From Deltaproteobacteria bacterium HGW-Deltaproteobacteria-14 (GTDB lineage: Bacteria > Myxococcota_A > UBA9042 > PHBI01), in contig PHBI01000016.1 in assembly GCA_002841945.1 (NCBI GenBank), forward strand, positions 1 through 54,648: DNA of 54,648 nt. The letters run 5' to 3'. Below the pieces are notes generated by a model, which searched no databases, was not told the origin of the DNA, and worked only from the letters and a program-made list of their open reading frames with translations. The position numbers and the translations under genes are program-made. Shown piece by piece: positions 43,022 through 52,042 of this stretch. Numbering within the stretch: the first letter of the stretch is position 1; the number at the start of each line of letters is the position of its first letter.

Positions 43022-43789
43022 GTGAAGGCCATCGAGAACATCGGCACCTGGACCCTCGCCAAGGTCGAGGGGACGGGCAGCGCAGCCCTCCTCGCCTGGG
43101 AGGGCATCGTTTGGATGTTCCGTCGGCCGTTCCGCTGGCGGCTCTTTCTGCAACAGCTCGAGTTCGTCGGAGTCGGCAGCCTCCTCATCGTGCTCCTCAC
43201 CGGCGCCTTCACCGGCATGGTCATGGCGGTGCAGTCGGCCTACGCCTTCCGCCTCTTCAACGCCGAGGGCTACGTGGGGACCACGGTCGCCCTGGCGCTG
43301 ACCCGCGAACTCGGCCCGGTCCTCACCGGCCTGATGGTCACCGGCCGCGTCGGCTCGTCGATCGCCACCGAGATAGGCACCATGGGGGTCACCGAGCAGA
43401 TCGACGCCCTGCGCACGATGGCCGTGAACCCCGTGCAGTACCTCGTCTCCCCGCGCATCGCGGCGATGACGATCATGATGCCCGTCCTGTGCCTGCTCTT
43501 CAGCCTCGTCGGCATCTTCGGCGCCTGGCTCATCGCCGTCGGCGGGCTCGGCCTCGACTCCGGCGTCTTCCACGCGCGCATCGTCAGCGTCGTCACCGCC
43601 TGGGACATCTGGAGCGGCGTGCTGAAGGCCGCGGTCTTCGGGGTGACCATCGCGGTCATCTCGAGCAACGCCGGCTACAAGGCCGAAGGCGGCGCGCGCG
43701 GCGTCGGGCTCGCGACGACACGCGCGGTGGTGTATTCCTCCGTCGGGATCCTCGTCGCCGACTACTTCATGACCGTGATGATGTTCTGA
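43022..43789 (+). CDS. mlaE: MlaE-family ABC transporter permease
   Basis: The 255-aa inner-membrane permease of MCE-type lipid transporters has an N-terminal interfacial helix (PFRWRLFLQQLEFVGVGSL), five to six membrane segments, and the signature ALTRELGPVLTGLMVTGRVGSS followed by EIGTMGVTEQIDALRTMAVNP. The start is GTG 43022 with no SD; an AT-containing GATACC lies nine bases upstream, so translation may be leaderless or nearly so. The MCE-barrel gene follows 37 bp later. The ATPase gene mlaF, normally next to mlaE, is not here. Confidence 0.93.
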   Translation: MKAIENIGTWTLAKVEGTGSAALLAWEGIVWMFRRPFRWRLFLQQLEFVGVGSLLIVLLTGAFTGMVMAVQSAYAFRLFNAEGYVGTTVALALTRELGPVLTGLMVTGRVGSSIATEIGTMGVTEQIDALRTMAVNPVQYLVSPRIAAMTIMMPVLCLLFSLVGIFGAWLIAVGGLGLDSGVFHARIVSVVTAWDIWSGVLKAAVFGVTIAVISSNAGYKAEGGARGVGLATTRAVVYSSVGILVADYFMTVMMF

Positions 43790-43826
43790 GCGCCCCCTTG
43801 CAAACCCCGACCCCTAGCGAGCCCCG

Positions 43827-45425
43827 ATGCTGAAGGCCAAGACCCCGCTCCTGGTCGGTCTCCTCGTCATCGCTGGCGCGATCGCCTTCATCTTCACCTT
43901 CGGCTCCCTCAACAGCGGCATCGACAGCGACGAGGCCTACCCGGTCTACGCCCTGTTCGACGACGCCACCGGCCTGGTCCCGAACTCTCGGGTGATGCTC
44001 AGCGGCATCGAGGTCGGCCGGCTCAAGACGATCTCGCTCGACACCGAGCACCCGGAGCTGGCCCGCGTCGACATCCTGCTGCGCAGGGGCATCAAGCTCT
44101 ACCAGGGGATCCTCGACCCGACGACCGGGATCTGGCGGGACGGCGCCACCGCGGTCCGCCAGCAGGCGAGCCTCATCGGCGACTACTACGTCGCGCTGAC
44201 CCCGGGGCTGCGCGGCGACGTCATCGGGTCCGGCGGTCGCATCCCGAACGCCATCTCGAGCGCCGGCCTCGGCTCGGTGATCAAGAACCTCGAGGGGGCG
44301 ACCGCGGCGATCTTCCCGAAGCTCGAGAAGATCGCCGACGACATCAAGTCGATCACCGGCGGCCTGCGCGAGGCCATCGGCGAGCAGGGCGCCGTCAACG
44401 ATCTGAAGAAGATCCGCACCGACGTCGCCCAGACAACCGAGAACGTCAGGAACCTCACCGGCGAGCTGCGGACGTTCCTGTCGAGCTCGATCTACCCGCG
44501 CGGCGGCGACGTGAGCGTCATCTTCGACAACGTCGCCCGCGCGACCGACACCCTCTCGAAGTCGGCCGAGCGGACGACCGCGGCCCTCGATCGCATCCTC
44601 GGGCACCTCGACCGCGCCTCGGTGGGCGTCGACCAGTTCGTGGCGGCGCAGTCGCAGACCGGCGACACCGCCCTGCCGGGGACCTTGGGCTCCGCGATCA
44701 ACGCCCTCAACAAGAACATGGTGCTCCTCGAGGGCACCCTCGAGAGCGCGCGCGCGGTGGCGGCCGGGGTCGAGCAGGGCAAGGGCACGGTCGGCCGCCT
44801 GCTCACCGACGACAAGCTCATCGGCGACATCGAGCACATCATCGACGACGTCGGCGAGGTGACGTCGATCATCGGCCGGACCCAGGTCAAGGTGCAGTTC
44901 CGCGCGGACCGCTACATCGGTCGCGGCGCCTTCAAGAGCACGGTCGACTTCAGCCTTCACCCCCGGCCCGACAAGTTCTACCTGATCCAGCTCATCGACG
45001 ACCCCGCCGGGCGCCTCTACACGACCCGCCGCGTCACCACCACGAACGACCCGCGGCTGCCGCCGGTCCTGGTCGAAGACGTCCAGGAGACGAAGAGCGA
45101 CTTCAAGATCTCCGCACAGCTCGCCAAGCGCTGGCACGCGCTGACGTTCCGCTACGGCATCATGGAGTCGTCGGGGGGGCTCGGGCTCGACCTCGATCTG
45201 CTCAACGACTCCCTCGACTTCAAGCTCGACATCTTCGACTTCGGCCGCGACAAGTACCCACGGATGCGGCTGCTCGCGGAGTGGGAGTTCCTGTCCCACT
45301 TCTTCATCTCCGCCGGCATCGACGACATGCTCAACTCGACCCCGCGCGACTGGTTCATCGGGCTCGGCGTCCGCTTCTACGACGACGACCTGAAGGGGAT
45401 CCTCCCGGTCACGCCCCTGCCCTGA
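43827..45425 (+). CDS. MlaD-like MCE protein fused to a C-terminal beta-barrel
   Basis: The protein is 532 aa. One N-terminal membrane helix (LLVGLLVIAGAIAFIFTF), then an MCE domain (about 35-140: YALFDDATGLVPNSRVMLSGI, QQASLIGDYYVALTPG). Residues 150-350 are long amphipathic helices (LEKIADDIKSITGGLREAIG, AERTTAALDRILGHLDRAS) that could form a hydrophobic tube. From about 360 to the end are amphipathic strands (VKVQFRADRYIGRGAFKSTV, LAEWEFLSHFFISAGID) typical of an outer-membrane barrel. This MCE-helix-barrel plan has been described for Veillonella parvula MlaD as a trans-envelope lipid bridge. It is coupled to mlaE; its ATPase is elsewhere. Confidence 0.87.
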   Translation: MLKAKTPLLVGLLVIAGAIAFIFTFGSLNSGIDSDEAYPVYALFDDATGLVPNSRVMLSGIEVGRLKTISLDTEHPELARVDILLRRGIKLYQGILDPTTGIWRDGATAVRQQASLIGDYYVALTPGLRGDVIGSGGRIPNAISSAGLGSVIKNLEGATAAIFPKLEKIADDIKSITGGLREAIGEQGAVNDLKKIRTDVAQTTENVRNLTGELRTFLSSSIYPRGGDVSVIFDNVARATDTLSKSAERTTAALDRILGHLDRASVGVDQFVAAQSQTGDTALPGTLGSAINALNKNMVLLEGTLESARAVAAGVEQGKGTVGRLLTDDKLIGDIEHIIDDVGEVTSIIGRTQVKVQFRADRYIGRGAFKSTVDFSLHPRPDKFYLIQLIDDPAGRLYTTRRVTTTNDPRLPPVLVEDVQETKSDFKISAQLAKRWHALTFRYGIMESSGGLGLDLDLLNDSLDFKLDIFDFGRDKYPRMRLLAEWEFLSHFFISAGIDDMLNSTPRDWFIGLGVRFYDDDLKGILPVTPLP

Positions 45426-45452
45426 GTGGGGCCGGCGGGGCGTAAACGCGGG

Positions 45453-45481
45453 ATTCGCGAAGAATATGGCTAAATTCGCGA
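45453..45481. promoter_or_regulatory. Paired ATTCGCGA sites upstream of miaB
   Basis: ATTCGCGA occurs at 45453-45460 and 45474-45481, 21 bp apart (two helical turns), in an AT-richer stretch. Each contains the palindrome TCGCGA. Candidate operator about 50 bp upstream of the miaB promoter. Confidence 0.35.
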
Positions 45482-45528
45482 TTATCGATGAGCGGCATCG
45501 CAGAACCCAGGCCCTTCGCGCCCCCTGC

Positions 45529-45558
45529 TTGACTCGCGCCGAGCCCGATTGGTATCAG
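45529..45558 (+). promoter_or_regulatory. Putative sigma-70 promoter for miaB
   Basis: TTGACT, an 18-bp spacer and TATCAG give a leader of about 30 nt that includes the AGGAG ribosome site. Confidence 0.5.
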
Positions 45559-45593
45559 CGCGCCCCTGTCCGTTGGTCCGAGGAGCTGTCTCA

Positions 45594-47003
45594 GTGGTAG
45601 CGACGCCCACCCCCCCCGAGGTCGCCCTCCTCCCCAACGGGAGCCCGCGGCGTTACGTCTACGTGCAGACGTTCGGGTGTCAGATGAACGTGAACGACAC
45701 CGACCGGATCTTCCAGGTGCTCGAGCCGTTCAACTACCGCCCGACCGACGACCCGGCCCAGGCGAGCCTGATCCTGCTCAACACCTGCAGCGTGCGCGAC
45801 AAGGCGGAGCAGAAGATGCTGTCGCAGCTCGGCCGCCTCGCCCCGCTCAAGGACTACAACGACGATCTGATCCTCGGCGTCGCCGGGTGCGTGGCGCAGC
45901 AGGAGGGCGAGCGCCTCCTCAAGAAGGTGCCGCACCTCGACCTCGTCTTCGGCCCCGACCACATCGCCGACCTCCCCGGGTTGGTCGAGCGCGCGCGGGC
46001 CAAGGAGCGCGTCAGCGAGACGCGCTTCACCAAGCGCAAGGAGTTCGCCTTCATCGAGGCCGCGCCCCGGGAGGAGACCCGGATCAGCGAGTTCGTGACG
46101 ATCATGAAGGGCTGCGACAAGGTCTGCAGCTTCTGCATCGTCCCGTTCACCCGCGGTCGCGAGGTGTCCAAGCCCGCCGACGCGGTCGTGCGCGAGGTCG
46201 AGCGCCTGGTCGCGGCCGGCGCGCGCGAGGTCACGCTCCTCGGTCAGAACGTCAACTCCTACGGCAAGGACCTGCAGGGGGACCGGATCCCCACCTTCGC
46301 CCAGCTACTGCGCGAGGTGGACGCCGTCGCCGGGCTCGAGCGGCTGCGGTTCACGACGTCGCACCCGATGGACTGCATCGACGAGCTCGTCGGCTGCTTC
46401 GGCGAGCTGCGGACGCTGTGCGAGTTCTTCCACCTGCCGGTGCAGTCCGGAAACGACCGGATCCTGCGGGAGATGCGCCGCTTCTACACCGCCGCCGAGT
46501 ACCGCGAGAAGGTCGCGGCGCTGCGCCGCCAGAGCCCGCAGATCGCGCTGTCGACCGACATCATCGTCGGCTACCCCGGCGAGACCGACGCCGAGTTCGA
46601 GGACACCCTCACGCTCCTCGCCGACGTCCGCTACGACAGCATCTTCGCCTTCAAGTACTCGCCCCGCCCCGGCACCCGCGCCGCCGAGCTGCCCGACAGC
46701 GTCCCCGAGGCGGTCAAGCGCGAGCGCCTCGCGCGGGTCCTCGCGCTGCAGGACGCCGTGACCCGCACCCGGATGGAGGCCTACGTGGGGCAGACCGTCG
46801 AGGTGCTCGTCGAGGGCCCGTCGCGCATGGCCTCGAAGGGGCAGACGACCCGCTGGCAGCTCATGGGGCGCACCCGGACCAATGTCATCGTGAACTTCCC
46901 GGTGCCCCTCGGGGAGTTCTGGTCGGATCGCTGGATCGGCAGCCTCGCAACGGTTAACGTCGAGCAGGCGAAGTCGAACAGCCTCTACGGCACCCTGGCC
47001 TGA
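45594..47003 (+). CDS. miaB: tRNA-2-methylthio-N6-dimethylallyladenosine synthase
   Basis: The 469-aa methylthiotransferase modifies A37 of tRNAs reading UNN codons. The N-terminal domain carries the auxiliary cluster cysteines in FGCQMN, NTCSVR and AGCVAQ. The radical SAM motif is KGCDKVCSFC, then GREVSKP, LLGQNVNSYG, FHLPVQSGNDRIL and STDIIVGYPGET. A TRAM domain ends the protein (TVEVLVEGPSR, GRTRTNVIVNFP). GTG 45594 is chosen because AGGAG lies eight bases before it. It is followed after 32 bp by the BFN-domain gene. Confidence 0.96.
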   Translation: MVATPTPPEVALLPNGSPRRYVYVQTFGCQMNVNDTDRIFQVLEPFNYRPTDDPAQASLILLNTCSVRDKAEQKMLSQLGRLAPLKDYNDDLILGVAGCVAQQEGERLLKKVPHLDLVFGPDHIADLPGLVERARAKERVSETRFTKRKEFAFIEAAPREETRISEFVTIMKGCDKVCSFCIVPFTRGREVSKPADAVVREVERLVAAGAREVTLLGQNVNSYGKDLQGDRIPTFAQLLREVDAVAGLERLRFTTSHPMDCIDELVGCFGELRTLCEFFHLPVQSGNDRILREMRRFYTAAEYREKVAALRRQSPQIALSTDIIVGYPGETDAEFEDTLTLLADVRYDSIFAFKYSPRPGTRAAELPDSVPEAVKRERLARVLALQDAVTRTRMEAYVGQTVEVLVEGPSRMASKGQTTRWQLMGRTRTNVIVNFPVPLGEFWSDRWIGSLATVNVEQAKSNSLYGTLA

Positions 47004-47035
47004 AGTCACGGTCGCCGGGCCCCTCGGGAGGAGCC

Positions 47036-47626
47036 ATGACCGGCGCTGGAAAAGACCACGAGGACGAGGTCGCCGTTCGCGTCGGAGGGATCGTCGTCGA
47101 CCCGCGCTCACAGGTGCCGGTCGTCATCCTCCGGGCCGTCCACGAGCCGAGCTTGTACCTGCCGATCTTCATCGGCGGCCTCGAGGCGACCGCCATCGCC
47201 ACCGTGCTCGCCGAGGTGGCGCTGCCGCGGCCGATGACGCACGATCTGATGGTGAGCCTGCTGGCCCACCTCGACGCGCGGGTCGAGCGCGTGACGGTGA
47301 CGCGCCTCGAAGAGGGGACCTTCTACGCCGAGATCGCGCTGCTCGATCAGCTCGACGCCAAGATCGTCGTCGACGCGCGGCCGTCGGACGGGATCGCGCT
47401 GGCGCTGCGGGTCGGCGCCCCTCTCTTCGTCCTCAAGGGGGTGATGGCGGAGGCCGGCGCCGTCAGCGATCCCGAGCTCGAGGAGGAGCCCGCCGGGGGC
47501 GCCTCTCCCGACGACGCGACCCAGAGCGACGCCGACGTCGAGGATGGCCCGGCGGTGCTCGCCGAGGACGACGACGTCCGGCTCGAGGACCTCGAGCCCG
47601 AGGACTTCGGCAAGTACAAGATGTAG
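47036..47626 (+). CDS. Bifunctional nuclease (BFN/DUF151) domain protein
   Basis: The protein is 196 aa. Residues 10-145 match the BFN domain: VGGIVVDPRSQVPVVIL, LPIFIGGLEATAIA, RPMTHDLMVSLL, TFYAEIALL, and DARPSDGIALALR. The last 50 residues are acidic and low-complexity, ending DFGKYKM. Members have been reported as nucleases in plants and mycobacteria, but the bacterial role is unsettled. ATG 47036 has GGGAGGAG close upstream. The gene is only 32 bp after miaB and 2 bp before the VanZ-like gene, so the three are probably one operon. Confidence 0.9.
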   Translation: MTGAGKDHEDEVAVRVGGIVVDPRSQVPVVILRAVHEPSLYLPIFIGGLEATAIATVLAEVALPRPMTHDLMVSLLAHLDARVERVTVTRLEEGTFYAEIALLDQLDAKIVVDARPSDGIALALRVGAPLFVLKGVMAEAGAVSDPELEEEPAGGASPDDATQSDADVEDGPAVLAEDDDVRLEDLEPEDFGKYKM

Positions 47627-47628
47627 CC

Positions 47629-48057
47629 GTGGGCGAGCCGGGGAATGCGCCGCGCGCGCGGAGCGTCTGGAGCGCCATGCGCTGGTGGATCCCCTGTCTC
47701 GCGGTGTGGTTCGTCGTCGGCTGGCTGGTCCTGAGCCCGGCGGGCACCAGCGCCGGGGGGCTGCCGATCCCCGACAAGCTCGCGCACCTCGTGGCGTGGC
47801 TCGGGTTGGCGCTGGCCGCGTGGCCGGCGGTGGCGGTCACCGTGCGCTGGTCGCGCGCCTCACGGGCTGCGGCCGTGCTCGGCGCGTGCGCCAGCTACGC
47901 GGTCGCGACCGAGCTCCTGCAGGGGCTGGTGCCCGGTCGCAGCGCCGAGGCCCTCGACGCGGTCGCCGACCTCGCGGGCGCCGCCCTCGGGGTGCTGACG
48001 TGGTGGCTCATCGAGGCCCGCCGTCGACGCGGCGAGGTCCCGAGGCCGGCGCCCTGA
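47629..48057 (+). CDS. VanZ-like small membrane protein
   Basis: The protein is 142 aa with four hydrophobic segments. The family pattern PDKLAHLVAWLGLALAAWP and later ATELLQGLVPGRSAEALDAV, DLAGAALGVL are seen. VanZ relatives influence envelope properties and teicoplanin resistance in Gram-positives; in this group the role is unknown. The GTG at 47629 starts 2 bp after the upstream stop. An internal ATG at 47677 (MRWWIPCL), nearer the first membrane segment, is an alternative start. Confidence 0.85.
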   Translation: MGEPGNAPRARSVWSAMRWWIPCLAVWFVVGWLVLSPAGTSAGGLPIPDKLAHLVAWLGLALAAWPAVAVTVRWSRASRAAAVLGACASYAVATELLQGLVPGRSAEALDAVADLAGAALGVLTWWLIEARRRRGEVPRPAP

Positions 48058-48367
48058 GGCGGTGGGCGTCCCGCCTGGCCCGTCTCACCGTGAGGCGCTC
48101 TCGGACGGTGGGCGTCCCGCCCGCCTCGTCTCGCCGCGCCTCAGAGCGCGCGGTTTCTCGCCGAAGCCGGACGCCGTTCCCGTCGTATCGGTCGAGGACC
48201 TGCCGTCGCCGTTGCCGTGCTCAGAGCTCGTGAATTACTGCCGAAGCAGGACCCAGTTCCCATCGTATCGGTCGAGGACCTGCGTCCTCCGCGGCCGGGG
48301 GAGGCGCGACTGCGTCCCCCCTACCCCCACCAGCTGCGGACTCCGGTCCTCCACCCTCTTGCTTGGC
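48058..48367. other. 310-bp convergent intergenic region made of repeats
   Basis: The whole gap between the VanZ-like and EF-G-like genes consists of the 46-bp tandem duplication and a family 1 element with a duplicated left part. No gene is seen. Confidence 0.7.
48060..48151. repeat. Tandem duplication of about 46 bp
   Basis: CGGTGGGCGTCCCGCC occurs at 48060-48075 and again at 48106-48121, each followed by a related CGTCTC-rich stretch, just after the VanZ stop. Confidence 0.6.

Positions 48368-48370
<3 letters not shown>
48160..48370. repeat. Family 1 palindromic intergenic element, copy 4
   Basis: Arms GGTCGAGGACC (48270-48280) and GGTCCTCCACC (48345-48355) pair with one mismatch. The core CGGACTCCGGTCC is at 48337-48349. 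The left flank (GCCGAAGC, then TCGTATCGGTCGAGGACCTG) is present twice, about 78 bp apart, and matches the 7.3 kb copy. The end TTGCTTGGCTCA (48359-48370) contains the TGA of the EF-G-like gene, exactly as it does for the SirB1 gene at 7.4 kb. Confidence 0.8.
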
Positions 48371-50437
<2,067 letters not shown>

Positions 50438-50444
50438 GGCGCAG

Positions 50445-50474
50445 ATTACTGGCACGCCGGCCGGATCCGGTCAA
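50445..50474 (-). promoter_or_regulatory. Promoter of EF-G-like gene, predicting a leaderless mRNA
   Basis: On the minus strand TTGACC (50469-50474), an 18-bp spacer and AGTAAT (50445-50450) end seven bases before ATG 50437. No SD is present. Confidence 0.5.
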
Positions 50475-50528
50475 CCGCGATCGCGAGGGCTCATCAGGCC
50501 GTCCTGCGCGGCGTCATAGCCGCTCCAC

Positions 50529-50557
50529 TTGCCGCCGCTCGCAAGAGCGCATAGCCT
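50529..50557 (+). promoter_or_regulatory. Promoter of the Cys-motif gene, predicting a leaderless mRNA
   Basis: TTGCCG, a 17-bp spacer and TAGCCT end seven bases before ATG 50565. No SD is present. It is divergent from the EF-G-like gene's promoter. Confidence 0.5.
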
Positions 50558-50564
50558 GCTCGCG

Positions 50565-51320
50565 ATGATCGAGGGCGATGACGACAGCGTGCTCGAGGAC
50601 TGGCGCCGGCAGGGGACCTGCGGCGCGTGTGTCCACTTCAGGAGCGACTTCGGTGAGCCGCCGGTGCTCTACGGCCACTGCAAGATGTACACGCGGATGG
50701 GCGCGCGCACGTCGAGCGACTCGACCTGCGGCGAGTTCCGGCCGCTCCCTGGGTTCGACGAGAAGATCGTGCTGTCGACCCCGGAGGTCATCGCGGCGAA
50801 CCGCGCCACCCCGTCTCGCCCCTCGCGGTCGGAGCCGGCGCGGCGCCGGACCTCGTCCGGCTCGGGGATCCGGGTCGTGCGGCGGCGCTACGACGCGGAC
50901 GGCGCGCCGCGCGAGCGCGACACCCGCGTCCTCGACGACGACATCGTGGCCGCGCTGACCGGCGAAGAAGGAGGCTCCGTGGACCGTGACACGCTGCGAG
51001 AAGTCTTGCTCGAGGTGATCGAGCAGTTCATCGGGGTCGAGGACGTCGAGATCGGCAAGAAGTGGGAGGGCGGGGTGATGCAGCTCCAGCCCGAGGACAC
51101 GAGCCTCAAGCCCTACGAGATGCCGATCGAGACCTTCTTCCACAAGATCGTCATGCTGCGCGAGAACCTGCGCGTGCTCGAGTCGAAGGTGAACCGCCAC
51201 CCGAACCTCGACGACGACGACCGCGTCGAGCTGCAGCAGTACGTGACCAAGTGCTACGGCACGCTGACGAGCTTCAACGTGCTGTTCAAGAACCGTGAAG
51301 ACGGGTTCTCGACGAAGTAG
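50565..51320 (+). CDS. Unknown protein with N-terminal four-Cys motif
   Basis: The protein is 251 aa. Residues about 19-56 hold GTCGACVHF, GHCKMY and STCGEFRP: four Cys spaced C-x2-C-x21-C-x17-C approximately, a possible zinc or iron-sulfur site. A basic, Arg/Ser-rich linker follows (PSRPSRSEPARRRTSSGSG). The second half (about 130-251) is acidic and helical (RDTLREVLLEVIEQFIGVED, HKIVMLRENLRVLESKV, ELQQYVTKCYGTLTSFN). There is no signal peptide. I do not recognise the family. The ATG follows promoter boxes directly and has no SD. It is divergent from the EF-G-like gene with 127 bp between the starts. Confidence 0.8.
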   Translation: MIEGDDDSVLEDWRRQGTCGACVHFRSDFGEPPVLYGHCKMYTRMGARTSSDSTCGEFRPLPGFDEKIVLSTPEVIAANRATPSRPSRSEPARRRTSSGSGIRVVRRRYDADGAPRERDTRVLDDDIVAALTGEEGGSVDRDTLREVLLEVIEQFIGVEDVEIGKKWEGGVMQLQPEDTSLKPYEMPIETFFHKIVMLRENLRVLESKVNRHPNLDDDDRVELQQYVTKCYGTLTSFNVLFKNREDGFSTK

Positions 51321-51389
51321 CCGCCGCGACCCGCTCCCGAGGCTGCGGTGGGGCCTCCCCGGGGCATTCACCCGGCCGCTCCAAGGTCT

Positions 51390-52016
51390 TCACCGACTGG
51401 GGGAGTCGATGATCGTCGCAGTAGGCGCCGACGCCCGTCCTTCACGCCCTCGCCACATGACCCGCAGTCGATCGTAGCTGCGCTCGAAGACTCCGGCTTC
51501 GCTCCACCGGCGGAACTGCGAGTAGACCGTCTGCCACGGCGGCATGTCACGCGGCAACATCCGCCACGGGCAGCCAGACCGAACAACGTAGAAGCACGCG
51601 TCGACGACCGCTCGCCGCGAGTGCAAGGAAGGGCGTCCTCGCCCGCGCTGCTCGAAGAGCTCCGAGACCAACTCCCACTCGGCGTCCGTCAGGCCATGGG
51701 GATATCGCTGCTCGTCACCCTCGTCGCGAGGCTGCTCGGTACAACTCAGCGGCGAAAGCGCAGCGGCCTCCGCAGTTGCCGTCGTCGTCCCTCGATTCGA
51801 GTCGGTGCTGCGGGTCACCCCCGCCACGTTCAGGTACCTACGCACGGTCGACTTCGACAACGACAGGCCCGCGTATTCGCCGAACTGTCGCGTCAGGTCC
51901 CCTAGCGACAGGTCAGCGTGCGCCAACGTGAACTCGCGAAGATCGTCGACCTGCGCCTCCGACAACTTCGGAGGCCTACCCCCACCCGGCTTTCGCTTCC
52001 CACCCACCAAGACCAC
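51390..52016 (-). pseudogene. Transposase remnant: IS630-like HTH joined to IS5-type N-terminal domain
   Basis: The frame encodes 208 aa from a GTG. Residues 12-70 look like the DNA-binding part of IS630 transposases (GRPPKLSEAQVDDLREF, LSLSKSTVRRYLNVAGV). Residues about 105-205 match the N-terminal half of IS5/IS427 transposases (GLTDAEWELVSELFE, RSGCPWRMLPRDMPPWQTVYSQFRRW) up to the first catalytic Asp in ATIIDS. There it stops; the rest of the DDE domain (usually in a second frame) is absent, with only 69 bp before the next gene. No inverted repeats were found. It is therefore a fragment, possibly a recombinant of two elements, and unlikely to transpose. Confidence 0.75.
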
Positions 52017-52042
52017 CGACTAGGCTGTAATGATGTGGATTA

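Noticed and set aside
36686..45425. mlaC, mlaE and mlaD-like genes as one operon
   Set aside because: They are separated by a convergent block of FHA and thi genes on the other strand.
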